This document shows positions 4,957-11,154 of a DNA stretch of 11,154 nt, piece after piece; position 1 is the first letter of the stretch, and each line of letters opens with the position of its first letter. Location: assembly GCA_030917185.1 (NCBI GenBank), contig JAUPVF010000010.1, positions 1-11,154 of the forward strand. Reading direction: 5' to 3'. Origin of the DNA: Patescibacteria group bacterium (GTDB taxonomy: Bacteria; Patescibacteriota; Minisyncoccia; Phycocordibacterales; DATDWN01). A model generated the notes under the pieces. It saw nothing but the letters and a program-made list of their open reading frames with translations. It did not search any database and was not told the DNA's origin. The translations under genes were made by a program, and so were the position numbers.

Positions 4957-5146
4957 CCAAAATTTTCTCGCGTGGCGTCCCCTATGGGATGCTACACGAA
5001 TCCAGTGCTAAATCATAGCATCTGGCTCCCCTTTCCGGGAAGACTAAGGTGGTGGCGAGTGCCCGGGGCCAGTTGTAGCATTTTGCCCGTAGGGTCATCA
5101 CGCTTACTACCCCCTTAGTCTTCCCTTCAAAACGTTTTCTGGATAT

Positions 5147-5175
5147 ATCATACACCATAGTGGACTTTTTGTCAA
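5147..5175 (-). promoter_or_regulatory. Near-consensus promoter of the RNA upstream of dnaX
   Basis: TTGACA (5170-5175), a 17-bp spacer and TATGAT (5147-5152) read on the minus strand. This is among the best sigma70-type promoters in the window and no coding sequence follows it, as expected for an abundant stable RNA. Confidence 0.75.
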
Positions 5176-5242
5176 CTAAATTATGCAGAAAAATTAATTT
5201 TCTTTTGGCTGTTCCATAAATAGCATTATTTTAAGCCATATT

Positions 5243-6211
5243 TTATGACCCAGATTTTATTGAGTTATTTTTGAGAAAGTCCAAAACGATACTTCCTACT
5301 TCCCGAGCATTATTTGTCTCCATTAGTTTCATTCGTAGTTCCTTTGCTCCGTCAAAACCATTCACGTATGCCTTGTAGTGCTTTTTCATTATGGAAAAAT
5401 TTTTGTGTGGCAATAATGTTTCAAATAATTTAGTGTGCTCTACCATCACCTGTAACTTTTCATCAATAGATGGAATATGTTGTGGATTAGAAAATAACCA
5501 TGGGTTACCGAAAATCGCACGACCAAGCATGACACCATCACATCCCGTCTCCATCACTTTATTTTGTGCATCTGTAATATCTGTCACATCTCCATTTCCG
5601 AAAATTAATGTCTTGCTCCCCATACTATTGCGTATCTCTACTGCCCGCTTTACATGCTCCCAGCGTGCCGGTACAAGTGACATTTCTTTGCGTGTTCGTG
5701 CGTGAACTGTGATGACCGCCGGTTCTTCTGCGAGCAATTCTGGTAGCCATGTTTCCAATTCATTTTTATTAAATCCGATTCGTGTTTTGACTGACACCGG
5801 AAGATCACCCGCACCCTCTTTGGCAGCACGAATAATTTCGCGTGCCAGTTTTGGGTTTTTTATCAATGCCGCACCGGCACCCTGTTTTTCTATACTCTTG
5901 TCGGGACATCCCATATTAATATCAATTCCATCAAAACCAAGTGTCCGTGCAAGTTCGGATGCTTTTCGCATCATGTCTGGATGAGATGTAAAAAATTGCG
6001 CCACAATAGGTCGTTCCTCCTCGGCAAATGCCAAGTCTTTGATTAAAGCATCATACCCACCCAAAAATAGTCCGTCAGCAGAAACGAATTCAGTCCACGT
6101 TACATCCGGCTTGCCGTATTTTGCTATGATGCGCCGAAAGGCAGGGTCGGTTACATCCGCCATAGGGGCAAGCACCAGTATTGGTTTTTTTAATGTCTGC
6201 CAAAAATTCAT
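5243..6211 (-). CDS. dus: tRNA-dihydrouridine synthase
   Basis: This 322-aa flavoenzyme reduces uridines in the D-loop of tRNA to dihydrouridine using NADPH and FMN. The TIM-barrel motifs are in order: LAPMADVTDPAFRRI (14-28), DINMGCPDK with the catalytic Cys102 (97-105), VSVKTRIGFN, ITVHARTR, the phosphate-binding GNGDV, and CDGVMLGRAIFGNPWLF. The last motifs bind FMN. The C-terminal helical tRNA-binding domain is present, so the protein looks complete. It resembles the DusB branch, but the exact uridine target cannot be told. The ATG at 6211 is chosen because it begins the conserved region; an in-frame ATG at 6247 lies in the promoter. TTGTTT-N17-TATAGT ends 7 nt before the ATG, so the mRNA is probably leaderless. 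Its promoter overlaps that of the divergent 44-aa gene. Confidence 0.94.
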   Translation of the reverse strand: MNFWQTLKKPILVLAPMADVTDPAFRRIIAKYGKPDVTWTEFVSADGLFLGGYDALIKDLAFAEEERPIVAQFFTSHPDMMRKASELARTLGFDGIDINMGCPDKSIEKQGAGAALIKNPKLAREIIRAAKEGAGDLPVSVKTRIGFNKNELETWLPELLAEEPAVITVHARTRKEMSLVPARWEHVKRAVEIRNSMGSKTLIFGNGDVTDITDAQNKVMETGCDGVMLGRAIFGNPWLFSNPQHIPSIDEKLQVMVEHTKLFETLLPHKNFSIMKKHYKAYVNGFDGAKELRMKLMETNNAREVGSIVLDFLKNNSIKSGS

Positions 6212-6215
6212 ACCG

Positions 6216-6244
6216 TTGACTATACTATATTTTTCTGATATAAA
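6216..6244 (+). promoter_or_regulatory. Promoter of the 44-aa gene
   Basis: TTGACT (6216-6221), a 17-bp spacer and TGA-TATAAA (-10 at 6239-6244) read on the plus strand. The predicted start near 6250 leaves a leader of about 15 nt with a GGAGA motif. Confidence 0.7.
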
Positions 6245-6247
6245 CAA
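6219..6247 (-). promoter_or_regulatory. Promoter of dus, overlapping the divergent one
   Basis: TTGTTT (6242-6247), a 17-bp spacer and TATAGT (6219-6224) read on the minus strand. It covers the same 32-bp segment as the plus-strand promoter, so the -10 of each overlaps the -35 of the other. Confidence 0.7.
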
Positions 6248-6265
6248 ACATGGAGATAATCTTAA

Positions 6266-6400
6266 ATGAGATTTGATGAGAATAAATTTACGGTTGATTT
6301 GCCAACAATAAGAATGGCAAAAGAACTTGGAATGTCCGACGAGGAAATTCTAAGAATATTCCCTGAACTCAGTAACCCCCGTTTTGTAAAAACAAAATAG
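6266..6400 (+). CDS. Small HTH-like protein (44 aa), unrecognised
   Basis: This 44-codon frame starts at the ATG at 6266 and ends at the TAG at 6398-6400. The N-terminus (RFDENKFTVDLP) could be a beta strand. It is followed by TIRMAKELGMSDEEILRIFPEL (given here as the region at residues 14-35), which has the helix-turn-helix-like spacing of small DNA-binding proteins. The tail is basic (RFVKTK). GGAGA lies 9 nt upstream, a slightly long but workable spacing. A strong promoter precedes it and an intrinsic terminator overlaps its stop codon, so it is a complete one-gene unit. It diverges from dus with overlapping promoters and converges on ftsQ. Its function is unknown; autoregulation at the shared promoter is a plausible guess only. 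Confidence 0.7.
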   Translation: MRFDENKFTVDLPTIRMAKELGMSDEEILRIFPELSNPRFVKTK

Positions 6401-6413
6401 GGGGTTTATTTTA
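6374..6413 (+). terminator. Intrinsic terminator of the 44-aa gene
   Basis: AACCCCC (6374-6380) pairs with GGGGGTT (6400-6406) and TTTTG (6382-6386) with CAAAA (6393-6397), followed by TTTATTTTAATTT. The TAG stop lies within the hairpin and the T tail overlaps the ftsQ stop codon. The minus-strand tail has no T run, so it serves the plus strand. Confidence 0.8.
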
Positions 6414-7305
6414 ATTTATAAAACAATTTATTTCCAAACCGGAGGTCAATATAATCAACCGGCATGTGGGAACGAGTACCAGTTGCAAATACTGGCGCAC
6501 GCAGTAATGCTTCTAGATTGTCCCCTGTTTTTGACAACGGTTCTGTAACATCAAAATATATTTTACCTCCACCAGATATAAATACTGTATACTCACCGTT
6601 AGGTGTCCCAACTAGGTATTCTGGATCAATCCCGATACGTTGCATACGTGTCACAAAGTCTGCCAATGTACGAAATGCAGTACTTGATGCTGTATATATA
6701 CTACCAATTGGCGAGGATGATGATACAAGTCCGTAGTATTTGAAATACGCATCACCAGAAAATTGAGGGGCTTCGGTAAAAATCATACCGTTATCGTCCA
6801 TAAAATAGCAGGTGCCCTGATTGTTTCTCGGAGGAATTATTACTTGTTCTGTTGTAGAGGCATCTTCAGTTTGAATAGTCCTCACCTCTGCCTTTCCTGG
6901 TAATGTGTCACACCACAGCGACTTTGCTTGCCGTTCAGTAATTGTCACAACTATGGTAGTTGGATTTTTTGAACTAATGGAAATACGGTCAATACGTTTG
7001 AATTTCTCTCTAAGTTTTTTTTCTAATTCTGTTTTTGGATATATCAAACTGTTATCACGTGGAAAGAGCCACAGGTATGAACCTGAAAGTAGTTCCAGTG
7101 ACTCGGCAGAAATATCTTTTTGGGTAACCAGTACCCCACCCTCTAATTCAATCGTAGAGACACGTAGACTTTTCAGATGCGAGATATACGACAAGAGAGC
7201 AATAACAACAATAAAACTCAAAAACAACAAACCATATTTTAGTAACCGCTTGTTTCTCTTTTTTCGTATTATTTCATCACGTTGAAACGAGTGAGGAGCA
7301 CTCAT
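6406..7305 (-). CDS. ftsQ: Cell-division protein FtsQ/DivIB
   Basis: This 299-aa bitopic membrane protein belongs to the divisome, where FtsQ holds FtsB and FtsL at midcell. The layout is typical: a basic cytoplasmic tail (1-21, with IIRKKRNKRLLK), one transmembrane helix (about 22-41, YGLLFLSFIVVIALLSYI), a POTRA domain (about 47-131, starting LRVSTIELEGG and ending VVTITERQAKSLW) and an extracytoplasmic FtsQ beta domain to the end. It follows serS on the same strand with a 20-nt gap and no promoter or SD in the gap, so the two form an operon. How this gene is initiated without an SD inside an operon is unclear. The normal murG/murC/ftsA/ftsZ neighbours are not here. Confidence 0.9.
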   Translation of the reverse strand: MSAPHSFQRDEIIRKKRNKRLLKYGLLFLSFIVVIALLSYISHLKSLRVSTIELEGGVLVTQKDISAESLELLSGSYLWLFPRDNSLIYPKTELEKKLREKFKRIDRISISSKNPTTIVVTITERQAKSLWCDTLPGKAEVRTIQTEDASTTEQVIIPPRNNQGTCYFMDDNGMIFTEAPQFSGDAYFKYYGLVSSSSPIGSIYTASSTAFRTLADFVTRMQRIGIDPEYLVGTPNGEYTVFISGGGKIYFDVTEPLSKTGDNLEALLRAPVFATGTRSHMPVDYIDLRFGNKLFYKLK

Positions 7306-7325
7306 AATGTGTGGAGAAAAATAAA

Positions 7326-8597
7326 TTATTTTTTAGTGATAATGGTTTTACCACCCATGTACGGTTGCAAAACATCTGGTACACGAATACTTCCATCGGC
7401 GTTTTGATAATTCTCAACAATCATAATGAGTGGCCGACCAGACAGTGCAGTATTATTGAGTGAATGGACGAACTTTAATTTACCGTCGTCATCGCGGTAA
7501 CGAATGTTTAATCTGCGTGTTTGAAAATCATGGAAATAAGAAGATGAGTGTGTCTCGCGATACGTTTTTTCGGATGGTAGCCATGCTTCAATATCGTATT
7601 TTTTAACCTGCCCAAGCCCAAGATCACCACCACAATTCACTACAACATGATATGGCAATTTCAATGCTTGCATTAATTCCTCCGCATTAGCCGTTAGTTC
7701 CTCATGATATTTAACAGACTCGGTGTGAGATGCTTCGCACAATACAACTTGTTCAAATTTATAAAACTCATGAACACGAATAATGCCACGGGTATCTTTG
7801 CCGTGACTCCCTGCCTCTCGTCTGAAAGCCGGAGAAAATGAAATCATTTTTATTGGCAAGTCTTTTTTATCTACTGTCTCATCCATGTAAAATCCCATTG
7901 TCGCAACTTCTGCTGTACCAGACAAGTATTCATCATCTTGTGTTTTGTATAAATCTTCTTCGCCTTGTGGCAAATATCCAGTACCCATAAACGGCTCCCT
8001 GCGAACAAGTGATGGAACAATCATTGGCGTGAACCCTCCTTTGTTACGGAAAAAGTCCGTCACAAATTGCCACAATGCAAATTGTAATTCAGCACCCGCA
8101 CCTGTCAGAAAATATCCACGAAAACCAGCAACTTTAGTTCCCCGATCTAAATCTAACATACCAAGATTGGTCATGAGATCAATATGGCTTTTTGGCGTAA
8201 AATCAAATTGTGGAATATCTCCCCACACTTTCACTTCTTTATTATCTGCATCATCCACACCTTCCGGCACAGACATGTCAGGAATGTTTGGCACTGCGAC
8301 CATCAGCATTTGCCAGTCATGCATAACTTTTTTCAACTCTTCTTCTTCTTTCTGCAAGTCTGCTTTCAGTGTCTGCATTTCGGTAATCATCTGTGCCTTG
8401 TAGTTTGGCTCAGGACTTCGAACGATTTTTTGACTAACCTCATTTTGTTCTGCTCGTTTTTTCTCAATCACGGAGAGAAGTTCGCGACGTTTGTCATCCA
8501 AAACAATAAGCGCGTCCAGATCGATTTTAATGTGCTTTTTCTCAGCACCGAGAGCAACAATATCCTTGTTTTCTCGTATAAATTTGATGTCTAACAT
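7326..8597 (-). CDS. serS: Seryl-tRNA synthetase
   Basis: This class II aminoacyl-tRNA synthetase charges tRNA-Ser (and tRNA-Sec where present). The N-terminal two-helix coiled-coil arm (about 30-100, rich in Lys/Glu heptads) holds the long variable arm of tRNA-Ser. The core has motif 1 (about 169-200, LQFALWQFV to VPSLV), the serine-binding GTAE (227-230), motif 2 FRREAGSHGKDTRG (258-271) and motif 3 around GRPLIMIVENYQ (387-398). The length of 423 aa is normal. The ATG at 8597 begins MLDIKFIREN, the family's usual start. An ATG 54 nt upstream is in frame but adds a hydrophobic leader the family lacks and approaches the dprA promoter. No SD is seen. It is divergent from dprA and leads the serS-ftsQ operon. 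Confidence 0.96.
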   Translation of the reverse strand: MLDIKFIRENKDIVALGAEKKHIKIDLDALIVLDDKRRELLSVIEKKRAEQNEVSQKIVRSPEPNYKAQMITEMQTLKADLQKEEEELKKVMHDWQMLMVAVPNIPDMSVPEGVDDADNKEVKVWGDIPQFDFTPKSHIDLMTNLGMLDLDRGTKVAGFRGYFLTGAGAELQFALWQFVTDFFRNKGGFTPMIVPSLVRREPFMGTGYLPQGEEDLYKTQDDEYLSGTAEVATMGFYMDETVDKKDLPIKMISFSPAFRREAGSHGKDTRGIIRVHEFYKFEQVVLCEASHTESVKYHEELTANAEELMQALKLPYHVVVNCGGDLGLGQVKKYDIEAWLPSEKTYRETHSSSYFHDFQTRRLNIRYRDDDGKLKFVHSLNNTALSGRPLIMIVENYQNADGSIRVPDVLQPYMGGKTIITKK

Positions 8598-8659
8598 AGT
8601 ACATACAGTGTAGCAAACACAGGCAAAAAGAAAAGCCCAGTAAAATAGCATGGTAGATT

Positions 8660-8668
8660 TGATATACT
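8660..8668 (+). promoter_or_regulatory. Extended -10 promoter of dprA (leaderless)
   Basis: TGA-TATACT reads on the plus strand and leaves 6 nt (TATACT again) before the ATG at 8675. There is no SD. The geometry is the same as at dnaX. Confidence 0.65.
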
Positions 8669-8674
8669 TATACT

Positions 8675-9529
8675 ATGAATATACGTACTCTCCACAAAAA
8701 TGATTTTCCTCCTCTCCTTAATGAAATTAACGACCCACCAAAAAGCATGCGGATTGTCGGAGACATGCCTCAGACAGAAAAATATCTTGCAGTTGTTGGT
8801 TCACGCAAGTTTAGTGAGTATGGCAGAGCGGTATGTGAAAAATTAATTGAGGGACTACGCGGATACCCGATTACAATAGTATCGGGCTTAGCGCTCGGTA
8901 TTGATTCTATTGGTCATCGAACAGCATTACGAGCAGGACTGCCAACAGTCGCAATCCCTGGATCAGGATTAGGAGATGGATATTTATATCCATCAAGTCA
9001 CAGAACACTTGCCAAAGAGATAGTAGAACATGGTGGATGTTTGATGTCGGAGTTTGCGGATGACTTTCCATCATATCCGTCTAACTTTCCCCAACGCAAT
9101 CGCATCATTGCCGGTATGAGCCATGCCACACTGGTGATTGAAGCGGAATTACAAAGTGGCACACTGATCACATCTAAATACGCAATTGAATACAACCGTG
9201 ATGTATTCACTGTTCCCCATTCTATTTTTTCAAAAACATCTGAGGGACCACACATGTTACTACGGCTTGGGGCAACCCCAATCACTCAATCGGAAGATAT
9301 TATTTCTGCGCTTGGTCTGCACCCGCATGAAGATTTATTTTCTACCCGCGATTATTCCGAATGCTCCAGCGACGAACATGAAGTGATTAACCTACTACAT
9401 GAACCTTTGTCACGAGATGAAATCATACGAAAATTAGGAAAGCCGGTATATGTCACTCAGACGATTTTGGCGAGTATGGAAATAAAAGGACTGCTGAAAG
9501 AAGAGATGGGTGAGGTACATTTACTATAG
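8675..9529 (+). CDS. dprA: DNA-processing protein DprA/Smf
   Basis: DprA binds incoming single-stranded DNA during natural transformation and loads RecA on it. The Rossmann-like DprA domain shows VVGSR (40-44), SGLALGIDS (70-78), VAIPGSGLGDGYLYP (92-106), SEF (125-127), FPQRNRIIAG (138-147) and EAELQSGTLIT (156-166). A C-terminal winged helix (about 232-284) follows. The N-terminal SAM-like domain found in longer homologues is lacking, giving 284 aa. The start at 8675 follows the extended -10 directly. topA lies downstream on the same strand, an order also known from Bacillus, but here a small antisense gene separates them. A functional competence role is inferred from the family only; no other competence gene is in the window. 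Confidence 0.94.
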   Translation: MNIRTLHKNDFPPLLNEINDPPKSMRIVGDMPQTEKYLAVVGSRKFSEYGRAVCEKLIEGLRGYPITIVSGLALGIDSIGHRTALRAGLPTVAIPGSGLGDGYLYPSSHRTLAKEIVEHGGCLMSEFADDFPSYPSNFPQRNRIIAGMSHATLVIEAELQSGTLITSKYAIEYNRDVFTVPHSIFSKTSEGPHMLLRLGATPITQSEDIISALGLHPHEDLFSTRDYSECSSDEHEVINLLHEPLSRDEIIRKLGKPVYVTQTILASMEIKGLLKEEMGEVHLL

Positions 9530-9535
9530 ACATAA

Positions 9536-9569
9536 CATGAAAGGCGCGACTCTTCCTTGAGTCGCGCCT
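9536..9569 (-). terminator. Strong hairpin between dprA and the 74-aa gene
   Basis: AGGCGCGACTC (9542-9552) pairs perfectly with GAGTCGCGCCT (9559-9569), loop TTCCTT. It lies 4 nt past the stop of the 74-aa gene on the minus strand (tail TTTCATG) and 12 nt past dprA on the plus strand (tail GTGCTTATTG). Neither tail is a long T run, but the position suggests a shared bidirectional terminator. Confidence 0.65.
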
Positions 9570-9573
9570 GTGC

Positions 9574-9798
9574 TTATTGCAAATAAACCGTAAGTCCCTT
9601 CTGAGAAAAAAGGTGTGGCTGATCCACCTCTTTTGCCCGATGTTCAGGAGCACTGACTACTCGACCAGTGCTCTCACTCACTTTCACAAAAATGAACTCA
9701 TTATCAAGGCGCACCTTGAAACGACTCCCAATACCGACATCAGTGAATGGTACCGGGTCACGATCATTCGTATTATTCTTTTTTTCCTCTTTTTCCAC
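9574..9798 (-). CDS. Small hypothetical protein (74 aa)
   Basis: This protein is not recognised. A charged, probably disordered N-terminus (EKEEKKNNTND) leads into a beta-rich part. That part has VGIGSRFKVRLDNEFIFVKV (about 21-40), STGRVVSAPEH and the end KGLTVYLQ, suggesting a small beta barrel such as an SH3- or OB-like fold; this is a guess from the pattern. The GTG start at 9798 is fixed by AAGGAG 6 nt upstream. It lies on the minus strand between dprA and topA, which are both on the plus strand. It is convergent with dprA and divergent from topA. A TTGACA at 9842-9847 can serve as its -35. Confidence 0.72.
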   Translation of the reverse strand: MEKEEKKNNTNDRDPVPFTDVGIGSRFKVRLDNEFIFVKVSESTGRVVSAPEHRAKEVDQPHLFSQKGLTVYLQ

Positions 9799-9841
9799 AC
9801 AAAACTCCTTCTTATATTATTTAATTCCTAAACTAAAAAAA

Positions 9842-9847
9842 TGTCAA
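9842..9847 (-). promoter_or_regulatory. -35 box candidate of the 74-aa gene
   Basis: A perfect TTGACA reads on the minus strand. The -10 is uncertain: TAAATA at 18 bp is the best placed, while TAATAT lies 22 bp away. It lies 4 bp from the -35 of the divergent topA promoter. Confidence 0.4.
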
Positions 9848-9851
9848 TAAT

Positions 9852-9880
9852 TTGCCAAAAGAAAAAAATAAAGTAATAAT
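9852..9880 (+). promoter_or_regulatory. Promoter of topA (probably leaderless)
   Basis: TTGCCA (9852-9857) is followed at 16-17 bp by TAATAAT (9874-9880). The -10 ends 7-8 nt before the ATG at 9888, so transcription should begin at or near the start codon. No SD is present. Confidence 0.55.
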
Positions 9881-9887
9881 CAATGAA

Positions 9888-11154
9888 ATGAAACTTTTAA
9901 TCGTTGAATCACCCGCAAAAGCAAAGACAATTTCAAAATACCTTGATGGAGAATACGAAGTTGTTGCATCTGTGGGACATATTCGTGATCTGCCAAAATC
10001 AAACAAGCAAGCCATTGATATAGAAGGTGGTTTTATTCCTCATTATGAAATCAGCAAAGGTAAAGAAAAGGTTGTAAGCGAAATCAAATCACTTGCACAT
10101 AAATCAAGCGAGGTGTTGCTGGCAACCGACCCCGACCGCGAGGGTGAAGCAATTGCATGGCACATTGCCGAGGCAACAGGTTTGAAACATCCTAAACGAG
10201 TTGTCTTTCATGAAATAACCAAAGACGCGGTTAAAGAAGCGATTAAACATCCGCGTAATATTGATGATAATTTGAAACAAGCACAGGAGGCACGACGTGT
10301 ATTAGACCGGCTTGTTGGGTATGACCTGTCAGGACTTATTTGGAAAAAGGTTCGCTATGGGCTATCTGCAGGTCGAGTGCAATCCCCTGCACTGCGTATC
10401 ATCATGGAACGTGAACGAGAAATTCGTGCTTTTACTTCACATCCGTTTTGGGTACTGTCCGCAGATCTTACTAATACAAAAAAAGATGCTTTTACTGTTA
10501 TCTGTGAAGAAGATCAGACTGATAAAAATGAAGCGGATCGGATTGTATCCGTCGCAGAAAAAGGTGGTTGGCAAGTAAAAGACGTCAAAGAGTCTGATGT
10601 GAAAAAATCACCACGTCCCCCATTTATTACATCTACATTACAACAAGCCGCCAGTTCACGGCTCGGGTTTGCACCATCACGCACTATGGGTATTGCCCAG
10701 AAACTGTACGAGGCAGGACTCATTACATATATGCGTACAGACTCAACAACATTAAGTAAAGTTGCGCTCGCACAAATCGCAGAAGTCGTAGAGAGAAAAT
10801 TTGGAAAAGATTATCTGCAACTACGCACATATACAACAAAAAGCAAAAATGCCCAGGAAGCTCACGAAGCAATCCGACCAACGCACATGGCAACAGAAAA
10901 AGCCGGGCATACCGAAGAACAACAACGACTCTACCAACTTATTTGGCGACGAACAATTGCATCCCAGATGCAAGATGCAAAAACAATTAGAACCAAAATC
11001 GTGACACATATACCAAATGCAAACATACCAGATTTTTCTATCACTGGAACCCGTGTCACATTCGCCGGTTGGTTATCTGGCGACCCTGCATCCCAAAGTG
11101 AAGACGTCACACTACCACAGGTTGCTGTTGGTGAACCACTTGACCTTGTCGCTG
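9888..11154 (+). CDS. topA: DNA topoisomerase I (5' part, runs off the window)
   Basis: This type IA topoisomerase relaxes negative supercoils by passing strands through a transient phosphotyrosyl break. 422 codons are present and the frame is open at the window edge. The N-terminal Toprim domain has LIVESPAKAK (with catalytic Glu7) and LATDPDREGEAIAWH with Asp81 and Asp83 for Mg2+ binding. AQEARRVLDRLVGYDLS and GLSAGRVQSPALR (about 132-170) belong to the core. The active-site tyrosine is Tyr281 in GLITYMRTDST. The later EAHEAIRPT motif (about 324-332) is intact. The C-terminal zinc or repeat domains, if any, lie outside the window. The ATG at 9888 is used rather than 9883, which runs into a stop. 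It follows dprA in the same direction but has its own promoter. Confidence 0.97.
   Translation, partial: MKLLIVESPAKAKTISKYLDGEYEVVASVGHIRDLPKSNKQAIDIEGGFIPHYEISKGKEKVVSEIKSLAHKSSEVLLATDPDREGEAIAWHIAEATGLKHPKRVVFHEITKDAVKEAIKHPRNIDDNLKQAQEARRVLDRLVGYDLSGLIWKKVRYGLSAGRVQSPALRIIMEREREIRAFTSHPFWVLSADLTNTKKDAFTVICEEDQTDKNEADRIVSVAEKGGWQVKDVKESDVKKSPRPPFITSTLQQAASSRLGFAPSRTMGIAQKLYEAGLITYMRTDSTTLSKVALAQIAEVVERKFGKDYLQLRTYTTKSKNAQEAHEAIRPTHMATEKAGHTEEQQRLYQLIWRRTIASQMQDAKTIRTKIVTHIPNANIPDFSITGTRVTFAGWLSGDPASQSEDVTLPQVAVGEPLDLVA

Larger units (their letters stand above)
4812..5140 (-). ncRNA. Candidate structured non-coding RNA (~330 nt) upstream of dnaX
   Basis: A gene-free stretch runs from a near-consensus promoter (5147-5175) to an intrinsic terminator (4813-4845). 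It contains strong helices: a perfect 13-bp stem, 5113-5125 with 5037-5049, enclosing 63 nt; CCAG-A-UGCUA/UAGCA-CUGG around 5003-5026; and the 8-bp GGGACCGC/GCGGTCCC (4936-4943 with 4881-4888) closing a third domain. The loop segment ATGCTAC at 5081-5075 is perfectly complementary to GTAGCAT at 4995-4989, a possible long-range pairing. The unpaired linker before the terminator contains CCTTCCTCCTTATCC. The place upstream of dnaX recalls the SRP RNA gene of Bacillus, but the conserved SRP tetraloop domain is not seen, nor are RNase P or tmRNA hallmarks. An extended -10 at 4948-4956 could make the last ~130 nt a separate small RNA. Confidence 0.6.

Noticed and set aside
4812..5140. SRP RNA, RNase P RNA or tmRNA
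   Set aside because: The GGAA-loop SRP helix with its AGCAG side, the RNase P GAGGAAAGTCC and ACAGAA segments, and a tRNA-like end with a tag frame were all looked for on both strands and not found. A highly diverged member cannot be ruled out by eye.
7945..8594. Long open frames on the plus strand opposite serS
   Set aside because: They mirror the coding strand of a conserved gene, have Ser/Cys/Phe-rich composition and no start signals.
8998..9285. 95-codon frame on the minus strand inside dprA
   Set aside because: It is a reverse-strand shadow of conserved dprA codons without initiation signals.
1..11154. UGA recoding as in Gracilibacteria/Absconditabacteria
   Set aside because: The MazG-like gene ends at TGA and no conserved gene has in-frame TGA codons, so the standard bacterial code fits.

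Overview
The window looks like a chromosomal piece of a small-genome bacterium, most likely Patescibacteria/CPR and probably Parcubacteria-like. This is an inference. It rests on a short DnaX without its zinc module, many unrecognised small proteins, very short intergenic regions, leaderless starts on housekeeping genes and an AT-rich composition. The tRNA gene does not encode CCA. UGA works as a stop: one gene ends in TGA and no conserved gene has an in-frame TGA. This argues against the recoded Gracilibacteria/Absconditabacteria.

Region 1 (1-3600) is accessory. It has seven minus-strand genes: five unrecognised small or membrane proteins, a SAM-dependent methyltransferase and a MazG-like nucleotide pyrophosphohydrolase. 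A roughly 30-bp element occurs five times (371, 1582, 2334, 2704, 3324), always in the same orientation and just upstream of a gene. Positions 1-68 hold nothing recognisable. The gap 318-705 holds a candidate structured RNA on the plus strand (about 429-645), with its own -10 box and terminator.

Region 2 (3628-5175) has tRNA-Gln(UUG), dnaX and, upstream of dnaX on the same strand, a 473-nt gene-free stretch. That stretch encodes a candidate RNA of about 330 nt, driven by a near-consensus promoter and ended by an intrinsic terminator. Its unpaired part contains a sequence complementary to a strong Shine-Dalgarno site.

Region 3 (5243-8597) has a tRNA-dihydrouridine synthase gene, a 44-aa plus-strand gene fired from an overlapping divergent promoter, and a serS-ftsQ pair. 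Region 4 (8675-end) has dprA, a small antisense gene and the start of topA, a neighbourhood also seen in Firmicutes (dprA-topA).

Two initiation styles are mixed. dnaX, dprA, dus, topA and the MazG-like gene have a -10 box ending 6-8 nt before the ATG, so their mRNAs are probably leaderless. The small unrecognised proteins have Shine-Dalgarno sites, mostly strong and often with GTG starts. The SD-complementary RNA could therefore act selectively on the second class; this is a hypothesis only.
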